Notes: generated by a model from the letters alone, not told the origin. Positions 18,554 to 27,820 are shown, numbered from the stretch's first letter. The stretch: DNA of 64,000 bases from Paraburkholderia sp. PREW-6R (GCF_039621805.1 NZ_CP155073.1:868001-932000), one strand, 5' to 3'. Numbers and translations: made by a program.

Positions 18554-20245
18554 TCACCAGGCGGTGGCGACCGTGCGTGCGGGCGGTGCGGTGTCGTCGG
18601 GCGGGAGGGCTTCCGTGCGGTCGCGGCCACCCGTCTTTGCTGCATATAGCGCGATGTCGGCGCGGCTCATGATCCGCTCAGGCAGGTCGTCGGGCGAAAG
18701 CTCGGTGATGCCGATGCTCACGCTCAGCCCCGCCGAGGCGGGGAGCTTCGGCGAAGGCACGGCCTTCAGCCGCAAACGCAGCCGTTCCACCACTTCGCGT
18801 CCGCCGGCCAGATCCGTGGCCGGCAACAGCAAGCCGAACTCCTCGCCGCCCAGACGGCCGATGGCGTCGGTGCTGCGCAACTCCGCGCGGCAGGTGTCGA
18901 CGAAATGCTCGAGCGCGCGGTCGCCGGCGGCGTGGCCGAAGCGGTCGTTGATCTGCTTGAAGTGGTCAAGGTCGGCGATCGCCATGCATAACGGCTCATT
19001 GGCCGCATGCGCGCGTTCGATCTCCCGTCGCAGCAGATCGAGGAAGTAGCGTCGCGACAACGCACCTGTGAGCGCATCATGGCGCGCCTCGGCGGAAAGC
19101 AGCGTATTGGCCGACTGCAACTGTTCGGCGAGATCGCGCGTGCCGCGATGATGACGCCGCTCGCGCACATACGAAACGGTAATGACCCACGCGAGCGCCA
19201 CCGTGCCGGCCAGCGTCAGGAACACCAGCAGGTGGTCACGCTTGTGATTGCGCAGCAGTTCGGGCCATGCGGCAAGCGGGTCGACCAGATGCGCCGACAG
19301 CCCCGAGTTCAAGCCGCTGCGCGCCTGGTAGAGCGAAGGCCCCGGTTGCTCGCGCATGCTGAACAGTTGCCCGGCGACCGACGCCGGCACCCACGGCGCC
19401 TGTTTGCGCACGTCGTTGTCTGCGTGAATCTGAATATTGGGAAAGGTCGAGCGTCGATAGACGACGAGCCGCTCCGCCGCGCTCATTTGCATGACGCGCG
19501 CCCCAGGCAGCGCGTGACCTTCCAGTGCACTGTTATGCGCCATGATGATCACGCCGTTTTCGTCGGCGACGAACGTGCCTGCATGCGCGACCCAGTGCCG
19601 CAACCGCGCAATACCGACCTTGGCGACCACGGCGCCCGCCAGCAGTCCGTTCGCGTAGACCGGCGCCGCGATGAAGATGCCGGGGTCGCCGCTCGCACGG
19701 CCGACGCCATACGCTTCCGAAAATGCACCCAGCAGCGCATTGGTCAGGTAGCCGCGAGTACGCATGTCGATGCCCACAAAAGAACGTGCGGCGGCAACCG
19801 GCGTATCGGTCGCGTAGCTGGTTGCCACGCAGATGCCGTTGGCGTTCACGAGCCAGATCTGGTCGAGCCCGGAGAAGCCTTGCGCATCGTGCAGGAACTC
19901 GCTGACGGCGGTCATGCGCGGGTCTTTTAGCAACGCGGCGTGCAGCGCGGGTTCCGCCGTCTCGTTGTTCACGGCATAATTCCGGGATTGCACCAGAGCA
20001 CGCTGGACCACGTCCATCTTGGCCATGGTGGCAGGAATGGCGCGGGACATCGCGAGGTCGCTGGCGATCACCTCCGCCATGTTGTCGACGATCGACGTGG
20101 ACATCTGCCGCTGCGCCCGCAGGGCCGCGTCCAGCTCTTGCTGTACCATCCGGTCCGCGACCATGCCGGCCACGAACCAGCAAACCAGAACGATCAGCAT
20201 GAAGCTGACCGGTCCGATTGCCTGGCGCAAGGTTGTCCTGTTCAT
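18554..20245 (-). CDS. Membrane diguanylate cyclase with Cache-like sensor domain
   Basis: A 563-residue inner-membrane signalling enzyme that should make cyclic di-GMP. TM1 is at about 10-31, followed by a periplasmic Cache-type sensor region (about 32-330), TM2 at about 350-370, and a GGDEF domain. The active motif is GGEEF at about 463. The inhibitory I-site RSTD is exactly five residues upstream, so product feedback inhibition is expected. Start MNRTTLRQAIGP follows AGAGGG. The ligand is unknown. The C-terminal 20 residues are disordered. Confidence 0.9.
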   Translation of the reverse strand: MNRTTLRQAIGPVSFMLIVLVCWFVAGMVADRMVQQELDAALRAQRQMSTSIVDNMAEVIASDLAMSRAIPATMAKMDVVQRALVQSRNYAVNNETAEPALHAALLKDPRMTAVSEFLHDAQGFSGLDQIWLVNANGICVATSYATDTPVAAARSFVGIDMRTRGYLTNALLGAFSEAYGVGRASGDPGIFIAAPVYANGLLAGAVVAKVGIARLRHWVAHAGTFVADENGVIIMAHNSALEGHALPGARVMQMSAAERLVVYRRSTFPNIQIHADNDVRKQAPWVPASVAGQLFSMREQPGPSLYQARSGLNSGLSAHLVDPLAAWPELLRNHKRDHLLVFLTLAGTVALAWVITVSYVRERRHHRGTRDLAEQLQSANTLLSAEARHDALTGALSRRYFLDLLRREIERAHAANEPLCMAIADLDHFKQINDRFGHAAGDRALEHFVDTCRAELRSTDAIGRLGGEEFGLLLPATDLAGGREVVERLRLRLKAVPSPKLPASAGLSVSIGITELSPDDLPERIMSRADIALYAAKTGGRDRTEALPPDDTAPPARTVATAW

Positions 20246-20950
20246 CGACCCTCTAATCCGTCTCGCTGTGACATGCAACTAGCTCTTTCGTGGCAGCGCA
20301 ATGCTGATATTTCGCCCCGCCGCCGGCAGCCGCCCATACGACGCCGCTGCGGCCCGGGATGACTGCTCGCTGATGCGTCTCCGGATTTTAACCGGCATAG
20401 AAACCGACGCCACCGTTATTGCGGTCATGCGAAGTTTGCCCGCCGCGTCCATCAGATATTTAACGGCAGAAGACGCTACTACTTGATGGCTGTGCGGGTT
20501 TTCCGGATGACGCCGGCGCGTCTCGCGTCTATTGCGGTCAGCCACCCATGTCGCCGGCGCGCAACGAACAGGGACTCGTGGATGATCTCTTTGGGCGCCT
20601 CGCACGCAGCGTTGCCGGCCGTTTCGCTCGCTTTGCCGCTATTTGTCGCGAAAGGTTGTGCCTGAAACATAGGATGGTGTAGTGTCGTGCCGTCCAAAAC
20701 AAGGAAAGCTCGCCAGCCCACGGGCGGCGCCTGCGGTCACGGGAATCCGGCTCCATGATGGCGGTCGCTGGACGACGCGTCCCTGACACGTCCGCCGCCG
20801 GTTCGCGAGTCACTCACGCTAACGATTTACCGCGCACACGCGTTTTGCCATGCCCGATTTCCGCTTTCCGGACCGATCACCAGACCGCCGCGCGTCGTTG
20901 CCGGGCTCCCTCGTGCGTGACCATACATATAGCAGCAGGGAGGGCATCTG
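20246..20950. other. Long divergent intergenic region
   Basis: About 700 bases between the leftward cyclase gene and the rightward ABC permease gene. Short open frames exist but none has a ribosome binding site with protein-like composition. No terminator, repeat or strong promoter stands out. It may hold promoters for both flanks or a decayed gene; nothing supports either. Confidence 0.4.
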
Positions 20951-22702
20951 ATGGATTTCAGCTTCAACCTCAAGCGCACCGCCAATGCGTCGGCCTGGCG
21001 GGTGTTGCCCAATCGCTGGGATTTCGTGGCGTTTCCGCTGATCATCTGCATCATCGCGATGGCGGCGATCGGCTTTCATGAAACGCTCGCACCCATGTCG
21101 GTGCTCAAGAGCCAGGCGATTTCGCTGGACCCGTCGAACCTGCCCGAGTATGCAATGCGCACCACGCTGCGCATGCTTGCGGCAATGGTCGCGTCGCTGA
21201 TCTTTACGCTCGTGTATGGCACGCTCGCCGCGAAGAGCCGCCGCGCCGGCATGGTGCTGGTGCCGATTCTCGATATCCTGCAGTCGGTGCCGGTGCTCGG
21301 CTACATTTCGTTTACGGTCACGTTTTTCCTGGCGCTCTTTCCCGGGCGCGTCCTCGGCGCCGAACTGGCAGCGATCTTCGCGATCTTCACGAGCCAGGCG
21401 TGGAACATGACGTTCAGTTTCTATCAGTCGCTGCGCACGGTGCCGCGCGACCTGGACGAAGTGTCGCGCGGCTTTCATCTGACTTCGTGGCAGCGTTTCT
21501 GGAAGCTCGAGGTGCCGTTTTCAATGCCGGGCCTGATCTGGAACATGATGATGTCCATGTCCGGCGGCTGGTTCTTCGTCGTGGCATCCGAGGCGATCAC
21601 GGTCGGCAATAACACGATCACGCTGCCGGGAATCGGCGCGTATCTCGCCCAGGCCATCTCGGACAAGAACCTGCACGCGATCGGCTGGGTGATCCTTGCC
21701 ATGACCGTCGTGATTCTTGCGTACGACCAGTTCCTGTTCCGTCCGCTCGTCGCGTGGGCCGACAAGTTCCGCATGGAGAACACCAGTTCCGGGGATGCGC
21801 CGGAATCGTGGCTGCTCGACCTGATCCGCCGCACGCGTCTGATTCACCGGCTGCTGGTGCCGCTTGGCTGGATGTTCGCAAAGGCCGCGCGCGTGCCGTT
21901 CCGGCTGCCTGCCATTCAGGGCCCGCGCTTTCCGATTCCGCATACGCAGAAGAATTCGCGCCTGGGCGACATGGTGTGGGCCGTGGTGGTACTGGTTGTG
22001 ACCGTCTTCGTCGTCTATCGCGTGATCACCTATGTGCGTACCGGCGTGTCGCTCGACGAGGTCTGGCATGTCTTCCTGCTCGGTCTCATCACGCTGCTGC
22101 GGGTGGTGGTGCTGATTGCGCTCGCGTCCGTCATCTGGGTGCCGGTCGGCGTGCTGATCGGGCTGCGGCCGGCGCTTTCGGAGAAGATTCAGCCGCTCGC
22201 GCAGTTTCTCGCCGCGTTCCCGGCGAATCTGCTGTTTCCGGTTTTCGTGATCGTGATCGTTCGGTTTCATCTGAATCCGGATATCTGGCTGTCGCCGCTG
22301 ATCGTGCTCGGCACACAGTGGTATATCCTGTTCAACGTCATTGCCGGTGCGTCGTCGTATCCGAACGACTATCGCGAGGCGGCCAAGAATTTCCATATTC
22401 GCGGCTGGCAGTGGTGGCGTCAGGCGATCCTGCCGGGCATTTTCCCGTACTACGTGACAGGCGCGATCACCGCGTCCGGCGGCGCATGGAATGCGAGTAT
22501 CGTTGCCGAATACGTGCAGTGGGGCGACACGAAAGTGGCTGCGCACGGGCTCGGCGCTTACATTGCGCAGTCCACCGCCGCAGGCGACTATCCGAAGATC
22601 ATCGTGGGCATTGCCGTGATGTCCCTGTTCGTCACCCTGTTTAACCGCCTGCTGTGGCGTCCAATGTACGCCTACGCCGAAGGGAAGCTCCGGCTCGATT
22701 GA
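20951..22702 (+). CDS. Double-length ABC transporter permease (NitT/TauT-like)
   Basis: A 583-residue inner-membrane protein containing two tandem permease domains. The first (about 50-275) carries coupling loop DEVSRGFHLTSWQRFWKLEVPFSMPG; the second (about 335-580) carries NDYREAAKNFHIRGWQWWRQAILPG. Both loops match the nitrate/sulfonate/taurine permease family. Fusion of both half-channels means one polypeptide can form the whole pore. The ATG has a GGAGGG site. The ATPase gene follows after 97 bases. There is no binding-protein gene, so the substrate is not identifiable. Confidence 0.9.
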   Translation: MDFSFNLKRTANASAWRVLPNRWDFVAFPLIICIIAMAAIGFHETLAPMSVLKSQAISLDPSNLPEYAMRTTLRMLAAMVASLIFTLVYGTLAAKSRRAGMVLVPILDILQSVPVLGYISFTVTFFLALFPGRVLGAELAAIFAIFTSQAWNMTFSFYQSLRTVPRDLDEVSRGFHLTSWQRFWKLEVPFSMPGLIWNMMMSMSGGWFFVVASEAITVGNNTITLPGIGAYLAQAISDKNLHAIGWVILAMTVVILAYDQFLFRPLVAWADKFRMENTSSGDAPESWLLDLIRRTRLIHRLLVPLGWMFAKAARVPFRLPAIQGPRFPIPHTQKNSRLGDMVWAVVVLVVTVFVVYRVITYVRTGVSLDEVWHVFLLGLITLLRVVVLIALASVIWVPVGVLIGLRPALSEKIQPLAQFLAAFPANLLFPVFVIVIVRFHLNPDIWLSPLIVLGTQWYILFNVIAGASSYPNDYREAAKNFHIRGWQWWRQAILPGIFPYYVTGAITASGGAWNASIVAEYVQWGDTKVAAHGLGAYIAQSTAAGDYPKIIVGIAVMSLFVTLFNRLLWRPMYAYAEGKLRLD

Positions 22703-22799
22703 GTGCCCTGAACCTGTCGCTTCGCGCCAGGCTCTCCCAAGGGGCGTTGACAGACCTTGGGGCGGCCCGGCGTTTTCTTGAGATTGAAGGCAAAACGCG

Positions 22800-24146
22800 A
22801 TGCAAAATCCTAAAGCTGCTCTGAGCGCCGCACCGATCCAGACGCCACCGAAGCCGCCGCGCCTCGGCGAAGAGATCCTGCGCGTCAAGGACGTGTGCCG
22901 CGGGTTCAACAAATCGCAGGGCGAGTTGCTCGTCCTCGACGACGCGAATCTGTCGCTGCGTGAAGGTGAGATCGTCGGTCTGCTGGGCCGTTCGGGTTCG
23001 GGCAAGTCGACGCTGTTGCGCATCATCGCCGGGCTGATCGAGCCGACCGGCGGCGAAGTCACCTACATGGGCAAGCCGCTGGACGGCCCGGCCAAGGGTG
23101 TCGCCATGGTGTTCCAGACGTTCGCGCTGTTCCCGTGGCTGACCGTGCTGCAAAACGTTGAAGCCGGTCTGGAGGCGCAAGGTGTCGGCGCGGCCGAGCG
23201 GCGCACGCGTGCGCTCGCGGCGATCGACCTGATCGGTCTGGACGGTTTCGAAAACGCGTATCCGCGCGAGTTGTCGGGCGGGATGCGTCAGCGCGTGGGG
23301 TTTGCGCGCGCACTGGTGGTCGATCCCACGCTGCTGCTGATGGACGAGCCGTTCTCCGCGCTCGACGTGCTGACCGCGGAAACGCTGCGCACCGACCTGC
23401 TCGATCTGTGGACGCAAGGGCGCATGCCGATCAAGGCGGTGCTGATCGTCACGCACAACATCGAGGAAGCGGTGTTCATGTGCGACCGGATTCTGGTGCT
23501 GTCGTCCAATCCCGGCCGTGTGATCGCCGAAATCAAGGTGCCGTTCAAGCATCCGCGCAATCGTCTGGACCCGGCGTTCCGCCGTCTGGTCGACGAGATT
23601 TACGCAAAGATGACCGCCCGCCAGACCGACGAAAAGACCAAGAAGGGGCTCGAACTGCATAGCTGGCTGCCGCATGTGTCGACCAACCTGATGGCCGGCC
23701 TGATCGAGACGCTCGCTGCCGCCCCATACCACGGTCGCGCCGACATGCCGGAAATTGCCCGCTCGCTGCACCTCGAAGTGGACGACCTGTTCCCGGTCGC
23801 CGAAGTGCTGCAACACCTCGGTTTTGCCGACGTACGCGAGGGCGACATTTTCCTGACCCCGCCGGCCCGCGTGTTCGCCGAGTTCGGCACCCAGGAGCGC
23901 AAGATGATGTTCGCCGAACATCTGCTGCGCCACGTGCCACTCGCCGCGCGGATCAAGAAGGTGCTGAACGAGCGGCCGGGGCATCGCGCGCCGCGCGTGC
24001 GTTTCGAGCAGGAGCTGGAAGACTTTCTGTCGGATAGCGCAGCCGAAGAAACGCTCGACGCGGTCATCAACTGGGGCCGTTATGGCGAAATCTTTTCGTA
24101 TAACGATCAGACGGAAATCTTCAGCCTGGAAGACGTGGAGTCGTGA
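22800..24146 (+). CDS. ABC transporter ATPase with C-terminal AAA-associated domain
   Basis: A 448-residue ATPase. Residues about 25-275 are a NitT/TauT-type nucleotide-binding domain: Walker A GRSGSGKST, Q-loop VFQTFALFPWLTV, signature LSGGMRQRVGFARAL, Walker B LLLMDEPFSALD and H-loop VTHN. Residues about 290-448 are an extra domain (LMAGLIETLAAAPYHGRADMPEIARSL onward) of the AAA-associated C-terminal type, with a winged-helix-like pattern. Its role is unknown; regulation of the transporter is a guess. It pairs with the preceding double permease and is closed by a strong terminator. Confidence 0.9.
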   Translation: MQNPKAALSAAPIQTPPKPPRLGEEILRVKDVCRGFNKSQGELLVLDDANLSLREGEIVGLLGRSGSGKSTLLRIIAGLIEPTGGEVTYMGKPLDGPAKGVAMVFQTFALFPWLTVLQNVEAGLEAQGVGAAERRTRALAAIDLIGLDGFENAYPRELSGGMRQRVGFARALVVDPTLLLMDEPFSALDVLTAETLRTDLLDLWTQGRMPIKAVLIVTHNIEEAVFMCDRILVLSSNPGRVIAEIKVPFKHPRNRLDPAFRRLVDEIYAKMTARQTDEKTKKGLELHSWLPHVSTNLMAGLIETLAAAPYHGRADMPEIARSLHLEVDDLFPVAEVLQHLGFADVREGDIFLTPPARVFAEFGTQERKMMFAEHLLRHVPLAARIKKVLNERPGHRAPRVRFEQELEDFLSDSAAEETLDAVINWGRYGEIFSYNDQTEIFSLEDVES

Positions 24147-24198
24147 CGCGCGAGCGCGTCCGATAACCGGATGCGGCGGCGCTGTCCGCGCCGGCAGC

Positions 24199-24231
24199 AA
24201 AACGGCAGGGGAGACCCCTGCCGTTTTTTTA
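24199..24231 (+). terminator. Intrinsic terminator after the ABC operon
   Basis: An 11-bp perfect stem (AACGGCAGGGG at 24201-24211 with 24215-24225) and seven to eight T residues. It may also serve the convergent lipoprotein gene ending 24 bases further on. Confidence 0.92.
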
Positions 24232-24254
24232 TTTCTGCCCGTTCTGAAGAGCGC

Positions 24255-24842
24255 CTACTGCAGATTGCCCCAGCGTTCGACCGCAGGTTCCGCCGATGCC
24301 CATTTCCAGCCCTTGTCCTGCTGACACGCGCTGGCGGTGTACCAGTCCTCGCGTGCTTTGGCTCCTTCGCCGTCCTGCACGGAGAACACGAATTCCTTGC
24401 ACAGCGCGATGGCGGAGCTGAAGGCGCGTGTCACGCGTACCTGACCGTGACCGTTCTCGATGGGCAGCGTGTGCTTGACCGCCCACGGACGGGTTTCACC
24501 GACCGGCATCGCGCCGGCTAGCGCGGCAATCATGTCCTGCTGATCGGTGTGCATGACGCGCATGTAATGGGCGACCGCTTCGTCGGTTGCGGCCTGTACC
24601 GCGATGCCCACGCCGATGCCCACGGCCGGATTCGACGTGACGAGGCCCGACGCCACACCCGCTGCCGCACCGCTTGCCGCCCCAACGGACGCGCAGCCGC
24701 TCGTCATCAGACTCGCACCGACGCACAGGGCGCCGGCCAGTACGAGCCGCATGCGGGTCGAGAAAATCGGGCGGGTTGCGCGGGTCCGTGCCGCGGGAGC
24801 GGCAGCGGCATCGAGCGCGCCGGTGAATGCGCGTGCCGTCAT
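24255..24842 (-). CDS. Putative lipoprotein, second copy of a tandem paralogous pair
   Basis: A 195-residue protein of unknown function. A hydrophobic segment ending MTSGCAS gives a plausible lipobox cysteine, followed by a Gly/Ala-rich stretch (GAASGAAAGVASGLVTSNPAVGIGVGIAV) and a soluble domain. It ends WKWASAEPAVERWGNLQ, almost the same as the upstream paralogue. The start overlaps the stop of that gene (ATGA), which I favour as translational coupling. An internal ATG at 24752 would place the signal peptide right at the N-terminus and is a serious alternative. Conserved cysteines occur at IALCKEF and ASACQQD. Confidence 0.78.
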   Translation of the reverse strand: MTARAFTGALDAAAAPAARTRATRPIFSTRMRLVLAGALCVGASLMTSGCASVGAASGAAAGVASGLVTSNPAVGIGVGIAVQAATDEAVAHYMRVMHTDQQDMIAALAGAMPVGETRPWAVKHTLPIENGHGQVRVTRAFSSAIALCKEFVFSVQDGEGAKAREDWYTASACQQDKGWKWASAEPAVERWGNLQ

Positions 24843-25417
24843 TGCAGCGCGCCCCAACGTTCGGTAGCCGGCTCAGCCGACGCCCACTTCCAGTTATCGC
24901 CGTCACGGCAAATCGAAGCGACGTAGAACGCGCTGCTGGCCGGTACGTTTTGAGTGGCGGTTCGGTCCACCGAGAAGACGATTTCCTTGCAATCGAGCGC
25001 GCCGGTGCTGATCGCACGACTCACCGTCACGCGGCCGTGTTCGTCGTCTTCGAGCGGCACGGAGTGGGTCACGCTCCAGGGCGCGACGCCGCCGACGTCG
25101 AGCGGACCGGCGATCTTCGCGATGCCGTCCTGCGTATTACGGTGAATCACGCGCTCCGAATACTGGACGCCCGCGCGGGCCGCGGCCACGGCGCCGAGAC
25201 CGATGCCGGTCGCGACAGCCGCATTGCTCGTGACCTTCGCAGCGATGCCCGCACCCGCGATACCGGCGCCGGCCACGGCGCCTTCGGTGTAGAGCGAATT
25301 ACACCCGCTCAGTAACGACGACAAAGCGATCGCCGCCACGACAAGCGCCAGCAAGCCGGTACGGCCGCGAGCGGCGGCCGGTTGTTCCGCTTTGGCCCAC
25401 AGCATGTTTTTTTGCAT
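24839..25417 (-). CDS. Putative lipoprotein, first copy of a tandem paralogous pair
   Basis: A 192-residue protein of unknown function, first gene of the pair. Basic N-terminus, hydrophobic helix and lipobox LLSGCNS are followed by a Gly/Ala-rich segment (GAVAGAGIAGAGIAAKVTSNAAVATGIGLGAVAA). The C-terminal domain matches the downstream protein: HSVPLEDDEHGRVTVSRAISTGALDCKEIVFSV aligns with HTLPIENGHGQVRVTRAFSSAIALCKEFVFSV, and both end WKWASAEPA-ERWG-LQ. The pair looks like an old duplication. Start could also be M5. Confidence 0.8.
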   Translation of the reverse strand: MQKNMLWAKAEQPAAARGRTGLLALVVAAIALSSLLSGCNSLYTEGAVAGAGIAGAGIAAKVTSNAAVATGIGLGAVAAARAGVQYSERVIHRNTQDGIAKIAGPLDVGGVAPWSVTHSVPLEDDEHGRVTVSRAISTGALDCKEIVFSVDRTATQNVPASSAFYVASICRDGDNWKWASAEPATERWGALQ

Positions 25418-25714
25418 TTCCCTGTCTCTGCTCCTGCAAATGCCTTTCTTCCGCGCATCTACGACGTGTGGTTAACGGTCGGCATGCGTTTCCACGTGCA
25501 TGCATTGTGCTGCCGCATTTTGCAGGATGCGATTTGTAATTGGCAGTGGGAAAGTGCAAGAAATTGCAAAAAAGAGTGCGACATGCAGCGCTTTCTGCTG
25601 CACGTCGACACGATTTGATTGGGCGTGCGAACGAATTCCAGGCCTCCCGCACGGAGGTTCAGCGGCACCCAGGCCGGTCAATCCGCCAGGCGCCACGACA
25701 GGAGGCGAGCCGAC

Positions 25715-26770
25715 CTATTGCTCCGTTTCTTCTTCCGCGCCTTCGTCGCCGCCGTAGGCGCTCAAGCGGTTATAGAGCGTCTTGAGGCTGACGCCGAGCG
25801 CTTTTGCCGCGCGCCGCTTGTCGCCGCCGCAGTGTTTGAGCGTGCCGAGGATGATCTGTTTTTGCGCATCGGCGAGCGGCGTGCCGATCCATACGCTCAT
25901 CGCGTCGCCTTGGGTCACGGCCTTTTTTACACGCGACGCAAGGTGCGGATGCGGCAATTCGACCGTCTTCTCCGCGAGAATGAATGCGCGATACACGGCG
26001 TTTTTCAGTTCGCGCACGTTGCCAGGCCACGACCATGTGCGAAGCGTTTCGATCGACCGTTTGCTGAAGGTCTTGCTCGCGCCTTCCTGCTGGTTCAGCT
26101 GCGAAAGGAAGTGCTGCGCGAGCAGTTCGCGGTCGTTCTCACGTTCGCGCAGCGGCGGCGCGCGCAAAGGGAAAACCGCAAGGCGGTACATCAGATCTTC
26201 GCGCAGACCGTTTTCCTTCACCGCCACGGCCGGGTCGCGGTTGGTCGCGGCGATGACGCGCACGTTGCCGCTGATCAGCTCGTTACCGCCCACCCGATAG
26301 AACGTGCCCGTCTCGAGCGCGCGCAGGAGTTTGACTTGCCGCACCGGCGCCATTTCGGTGATTTCGTCGAGAAACAGCGTGCCGCCGTTCGCGTGTTCGA
26401 AGTACCCAACGCGGCCCTGGACCGCTCCGGTGAAGCTGCCTTTTTCGTGGCCAAAGAGTTCGGCTTCGATCAGTTCATCGGGAATCGCGCCGCAGTTTAC
26501 AGCGACGAACGCTGCGTCCTTGCGGGTGCTTTTATCGTGAATCGTGCGGGCGATCAGTTCCTTGCCGGTGCCGGATTCGCCGATGATCAGCGCGGTCGCG
26601 TCGGTGCCGGCGACGCGTTCGATCTGTTCGTACAGATCGAGCATCACCGGCGACGAGCCATACAACAGCCCATACGATTTCAGTCCCGCCACGCCTTCCG
26701 CACGCTGCTTCGCCTGAGACGAAGCGTTGCCGCCGGAGACGGTGGGCGAGTCCAGATCGATTGACGCCAT
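25715..26770 (-). CDS. Sigma-54 enhancer-binding protein without receiver domain
   Basis: A 351-residue transcription activator of the AtoC/NtrC AAA+ class. The AAA+ core has Walker A GESGTGKE (64-71), the sigma-54 contact loop GSFTGA (111-116; Ser in place of the more common Ala), Walker B FLDEITEM and the arginine region REDLMYRLAVFPL. A Fis-type helix-turn-helix lies at the C-terminus (RRAAKALGVSLKTLYNRLSAYG). There is no receiver or other sensor domain; the first 35 residues are short and plain. The internal ATG giving MASIDLDSPT is preferred over an upstream one. Presence of an RpoN activator here fits the -24/-12 promoters nearby. Confidence 0.92.
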   Translation of the reverse strand: MASIDLDSPTVSGGNASSQAKQRAEGVAGLKSYGLLYGSSPVMLDLYEQIERVAGTDATALIIGESGTGKELIARTIHDKSTRKDAAFVAVNCGAIPDELIEAELFGHEKGSFTGAVQGRVGYFEHANGGTLFLDEITEMAPVRQVKLLRALETGTFYRVGGNELISGNVRVIAATNRDPAVAVKENGLREDLMYRLAVFPLRAPPLRERENDRELLAQHFLSQLNQQEGASKTFSKRSIETLRTWSWPGNVRELKNAVYRAFILAEKTVELPHPHLASRVKKAVTQGDAMSVWIGTPLADAQKQIILGTLKHCGGDKRRAAKALGVSLKTLYNRLSAYGGDEGAEEETEQ

Positions 26771-26985
26771 AAACGGGGAGTCCTGTGCAAATGTGGTGTT
26801 CGTTGTTACGGCGCGCAGGCCTTGGAATGAGGTGTACTGAGAAGTCACTATCTCACAAAATTCGATTTAACCACTTCGGTGCTGGTTCCGGCAATCCGTG
26901 TGACTGTATCGGTCGAAGATTGCATGCGCGTCGGTCGAATGTGCCAGAACACGAGCCCTCCGCATGTGCGCGAGACAACTTTACC

Positions 26986-27001
26986 GGGTATAGGGTTTGC
27001 A
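26986..27001 (+). promoter_or_regulatory. Weak sigma-54-like promoter before the DUF883 gene
   Basis: GGGTATAGGGTTTGCA keeps the essential GG-N10-GC spacing and a perfect TTGCA -12 element, but the -24 side departs from TGGCACG (8 of 12 consensus positions). It ends about 70 bases before the start codon. Confidence 0.35.
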
Positions 27002-27070
27002 ATTGTCTCCCGACACGCGCGTCGTTCTTTGTGGTGCGCGTGAACGCCGAAATCAGACGAGGAGTGAATG

Positions 27071-27388
27071 ATGACTGACACCACGCAACAGCTTGCACTC
27101 GGCGGCCAGAAGATTGTCGAGGATCTGCGAGTGCTGCTCAGGGACTCGGAGGAAATGCTGCGGCTTGCCGCGAACGTTCCCGGCGAAGGCGTCGGCGCGT
27201 TGCGCGACAAGCTCGGCACGCACGTCGAAACGCTGCAGTCCGCGCTTGGCGACGCGCAGAACAATGTACAGCGTCGTGCGCGTGCGGCGACCGTCGGTAC
27301 GGAACGCTATGTGCGGCAGAACCCGTGGCGCGCCCTTGGCGTCGCTGCCGGCGTCGGCTTCGTGCTGGGCGTGCTGACGACGCGATAG
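27071..27388 (+). CDS. DUF883 family membrane-anchored protein (ElaB/YqjD-like)
   Basis: A protein of about 105 residues: an amphipathic helical N-terminal part (VEDLRVLLRDSEEMLRLAANVPGEGVGALRDKL) and a single C-terminal membrane helix after the signature RYVRQNPWRALGVAAGVGFVLGVL. In E. coli the relatives YqjD and ElaB are stationary-phase, tail-anchored inner-membrane proteins that bind ribosomes. Two adjacent ATG codons exist; AGGAG spacing favours the second. A small membrane protein gene follows. Confidence 0.9.
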   Translation: MTDTTQQLALGGQKIVEDLRVLLRDSEEMLRLAANVPGEGVGALRDKLGTHVETLQSALGDAQNNVQRRARAATVGTERYVRQNPWRALGVAAGVGFVLGVLTTR

Positions 27389-27442
27389 TGCGGAACGCAT
27401 GCAGCCTGGCACGGATTCGTTTAACGACTACAGGAGTTCACG

Positions 27443-27709
27443 ATGGCACGACCCAGAATTGGCATCTTCGGCGCATTGATGGCGCTCGGCGGTTTTCTCG
27501 CAGTTCGATACGTGCAGCGCAAGCAGTCCACGCAGGGACCGGCACCGCGCGAGTTGAGCCGTTGGGAGGGAGAAGGCGGCAACGTTGCCACGCCGGTCAC
27601 GCCGGGCGCGAGTGTCGCAGCAACGTCTGCTAACCCGAGCGCACACGGCGCAAACGGGTCGACTTATGCAAATGGCAATGGCGGAGCATGGCCGTTTCCA
27701 CGCAGCTAG
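27443..27709 (+). CDS. Small putative membrane protein, unknown function
   Basis: An 88-residue protein with one hydrophobic N-terminal helix (IGIFGALMALGGFLAVRYVQ), a basic stop-transfer segment, and a Ser/Thr/Ala/Gly/Asn-rich tail that looks disordered. A strong AGGAG site precedes the ATG. It lies 54 bases after the DUF883 gene on the same strand, so they probably share a transcript and both associate with the inner membrane. No family name recognised. Confidence 0.75.
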   Translation: MARPRIGIFGALMALGGFLAVRYVQRKQSTQGPAPRELSRWEGEGGNVATPVTPGASVAATSANPSAHGANGSTYANGNGGAWPFPRS

Positions 27710-27765
27710 GTTGACGTGGCGTCACCGAGGTACTTGATGCGCAGTGCATAGCAAGGCGCCTGTGC

Positions 27766-27799
27766 CAAAGGCGCGGCACTCGCCGCGCCTTGCAATTTT
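27766..27799 (+). terminator. Terminator-like hairpin after the DUF883 unit
   Basis: A perfect 10-bp stem (AAGGCGCGGC at 27768-27777 with 27782-27791), 4-base loop, then GCAATTTTG. The T run is short and interrupted. Confidence 0.6.
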
Positions 27800-27820
27800 G
27801 TCTCGATAAGGCCGTATAAT
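27790..27820 (+). promoter_or_regulatory. Sigma-70-like promoter for the sigma-54 response regulator
   Basis: A perfect TATAAT at 27815-27820 with TTGCAA at 27790-27795; the 19-base spacer is longer than ideal. It lies about 200 bases upstream of the gene in an A-rich context. Confidence 0.45.

Noticed and set aside
27407..27422. Perfect TGGCACG before the small membrane protein gene
   Set aside because: The -12 half reads CGTTT, lacking the essential GC at the right spacing, so it is not a sigma-54 promoter.
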